Of a stretch of 21,599 nt of DNA, positions 20,673 to 21,599 are shown piece by piece (the first letter of the stretch is position 1; every line of letters starts with the position of its first letter). Position numbers and translations under genes: made by a program. Under the pieces are notes generated by a model. It was not told where the DNA came from and did not search any database. It saw only the letters and a program-made list of their open reading frames with translations. Source of the DNA: a virus; IMG/VR virus record IMGVR_UViG_3300029286_001111, positions 1-21,599 of that record. One strand, 5' to 3'.

Positions 20673-21598
20673 TCAATCCCCCCGGATATGTGCGACATTG
20701 AACCTGCGGAAACGTGCGAGATGGACTCCGCACCGACGATCAAATTAGGCGGCACAAACTCAAATGCGCCGATGTCAACCTGCCCCTTGATAATCCGGGC
20801 GTTGCCGTCAAAGTCTGTCGCACCCACCATCCACGCCTGATTAGTTCCGGTATCCCGGCAGGGAGAAGTGGATTTCAAGCGGAAATCAGTTGCGGACACA
20901 AACTGCGGATCGTTGGTGATACAGCCGTTGTCCGCCGAATACCCAATGCCGCAACAGTGTATGCCGGGATAAGTATTGGCAGATGGATTATTGCCCCAAG
21001 AAATACAGTTATAAGACGGCGCACCTGCTATGCCCTCGCCGTCATTATTGGCTATCGTGCAATTATAAAGAGTGGAGTTCCATGACCCTCCGCCGGAATC
21101 AAGTCCGTGATTATTTATAATTAAACAATTATAACACGTTACCTTTGCGACACCGCCTCCGGCCATAGCATAACAGTCGCGGATAATACAGTTGGAGGCG
21201 TAACCGCTATCCATTCCGCCCCCGACACCGTCCTCCTCACCTCCAATTGCGCCGCCATTAGTAATCGTAAGTCCAATAACCCAAGCGTTAGAGGCTGTCG
21301 CGTAAAAACACCTCACTCTATCGTGCTGTTCTTCCTCAAACTCATTCGTCCAGACATAATCATATCCGCTCACAATCACGCTGGCCGGGTTGCCGTCAAT
21401 GCTCTTGACCGTAACGGCGTTCGTGATCGTGATCGTGTTGGTAAGGTTATATGTCCCGTTGCTCATGGTAACCGTAGACCCGTCGGCCAACCCTTGCACG
21501 GACGCGCAGATGTCCGTAGAAGCCTTCAGCCAGGTATCAAACGGCGCGGTATGCGAGCCGTCAAGGGACACATAGACATCCGCCGACCATGCGCTGGC
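20669..21598 (-). CDS. Right-handed beta-helix surface protein, N-terminus cut by window edge
   Basis: The frame is open to the right edge (reads ASAWSADVYVSLDGSHTAPF), so the GTG at 21571 is not the true start. About 310 residues are visible. They form a right-handed parallel beta-helix: repeated N-C-x-I-x-x-N-x-x-x-x-G turns such as YASNCIIRDCYAMAGGGVAK, then TCYNCLIINNHGLDSGGGSW and TLYNCTIANNDGEGIAG. The end FRLKSTSPCRDTGTNQAWMV followed by DIGAFEF is the choice-of-anchor-Q type seen in Verrucomicrobiota-group surface proteins. After it comes a 25-residue Ser/His-rich tail. In a phage it probably acts as a tail spike or surface-glycan-binding protein, perhaps taken from a host. Confidence 0.75.
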   Translation of the reverse strand, partial: ASAWSADVYVSLDGSHTAPFDTWLKASTDICASVQGLADGSTVTMSNGTYNLTNTITITNAVTVKSIDGNPASVIVSGYDYVWTNEFEEEQHDRVRCFYATASNAWVIGLTITNGGAIGGEEDGVGGGMDSGYASNCIIRDCYAMAGGGVAKVTCYNCLIINNHGLDSGGGSWNSTLYNCTIANNDGEGIAGAPSYNCISWGNNPSANTYPGIHCCGIGYSADNGCITNDPQFVSATDFRLKSTSPCRDTGTNQAWMVGATDFDGNARIIKGQVDIGAFEFVPPNLIVGAESISHVSAGSMSHISGGIE

Positions 21599-21599
21599 A

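Noticed and set aside
1-21599. Diversity-generating retroelement, toxin-antitoxin pair, tRNA or rRNA genes
   Set aside because: No reverse transcriptase, template/variable repeats, recognisable toxin pair, tRNA cloverleaf or rRNA segment was found on either strand by eye.

Overview
The window is part of a tailed-phage or prophage genome with a long tail. All recognisable genes read leftwards on the minus strand, apart from one short recombinase remnant on the plus strand. The host is probably in or near the Verrucomicrobiota/Kiritimatiellota/Lentisphaerota group. That is inferred from the choice-of-anchor-Q style end of the beta-helix protein, the leucine-rich repeat style at the left edge and the style of the recombinase remnant; no search was run. 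Most genes are joined by ATGA, TAATG or GTGA stop/start overlaps, as in one long late operon.

Right to left, in transcription order: (1) 21598-20556 holds a beta-helix surface protein cut by the window edge and a 38-aa membrane peptide. (2) 20541-18079 is a lysis/accessory block: an XhlA-like coiled-coil membrane protein, a zinc-ribbon protein, a TIM-barrel-like hydrolase candidate, a small holin-like protein, a DUF1353 protein and an HNH nuclease with a signal peptide. (3) 18082-17271 holds two neck/connector proteins. (4) After a terminator, 17086-11212 is the tail core: tail tube candidate, a small DUF5659-like protein, a tail assembly chaperone with a -1 frameshift site (A AAA AAC) that gives a G/GT pair, a free-standing GIY-YIG nuclease, an HK97-gp10-like protein and a 1075-aa tape measure. 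(5) 11208-8781 holds distal tail or unknown proteins, two of them very small. (6) 8784-6466 is a sugar-modification cassette: a glycosyltransferase-like protein, an SAM methyltransferase and a GT9-like protein with a G9 tract. (7) 6466-3076 holds a 39-aa coupled peptide, the small and large terminase subunits and a ParB-like protein with a zinc ribbon.

The left 3 kb differs. An HNH endonuclease gene carries an in-frame ochre stop, after which its conserved C-terminus is still readable. It converges on the 3' remnant of a tyrosine recombinase. Beyond that lies an accessory cassette with its own near-consensus promoters: a 53-aa peptide, a secreted 216-aa protein, a candidate structured small RNA, an attenuator-like leader, a 61-aa protein, an RlpA-like secreted protein nested in a longer ORF, and a leucine-rich-repeat protein that runs off the left edge.

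No portal, protease or capsid gene lies in the window. The terminase sits downstream of the tail genes rather than upstream of the head genes, which is an unusual order. The most notable signals are the frameshift site, the ochre-interrupted HNH gene, the tandem regulatory RNA structures at 1091-1370, the G9 tract in a glycosyltransferase gene and the exported HNH protein.
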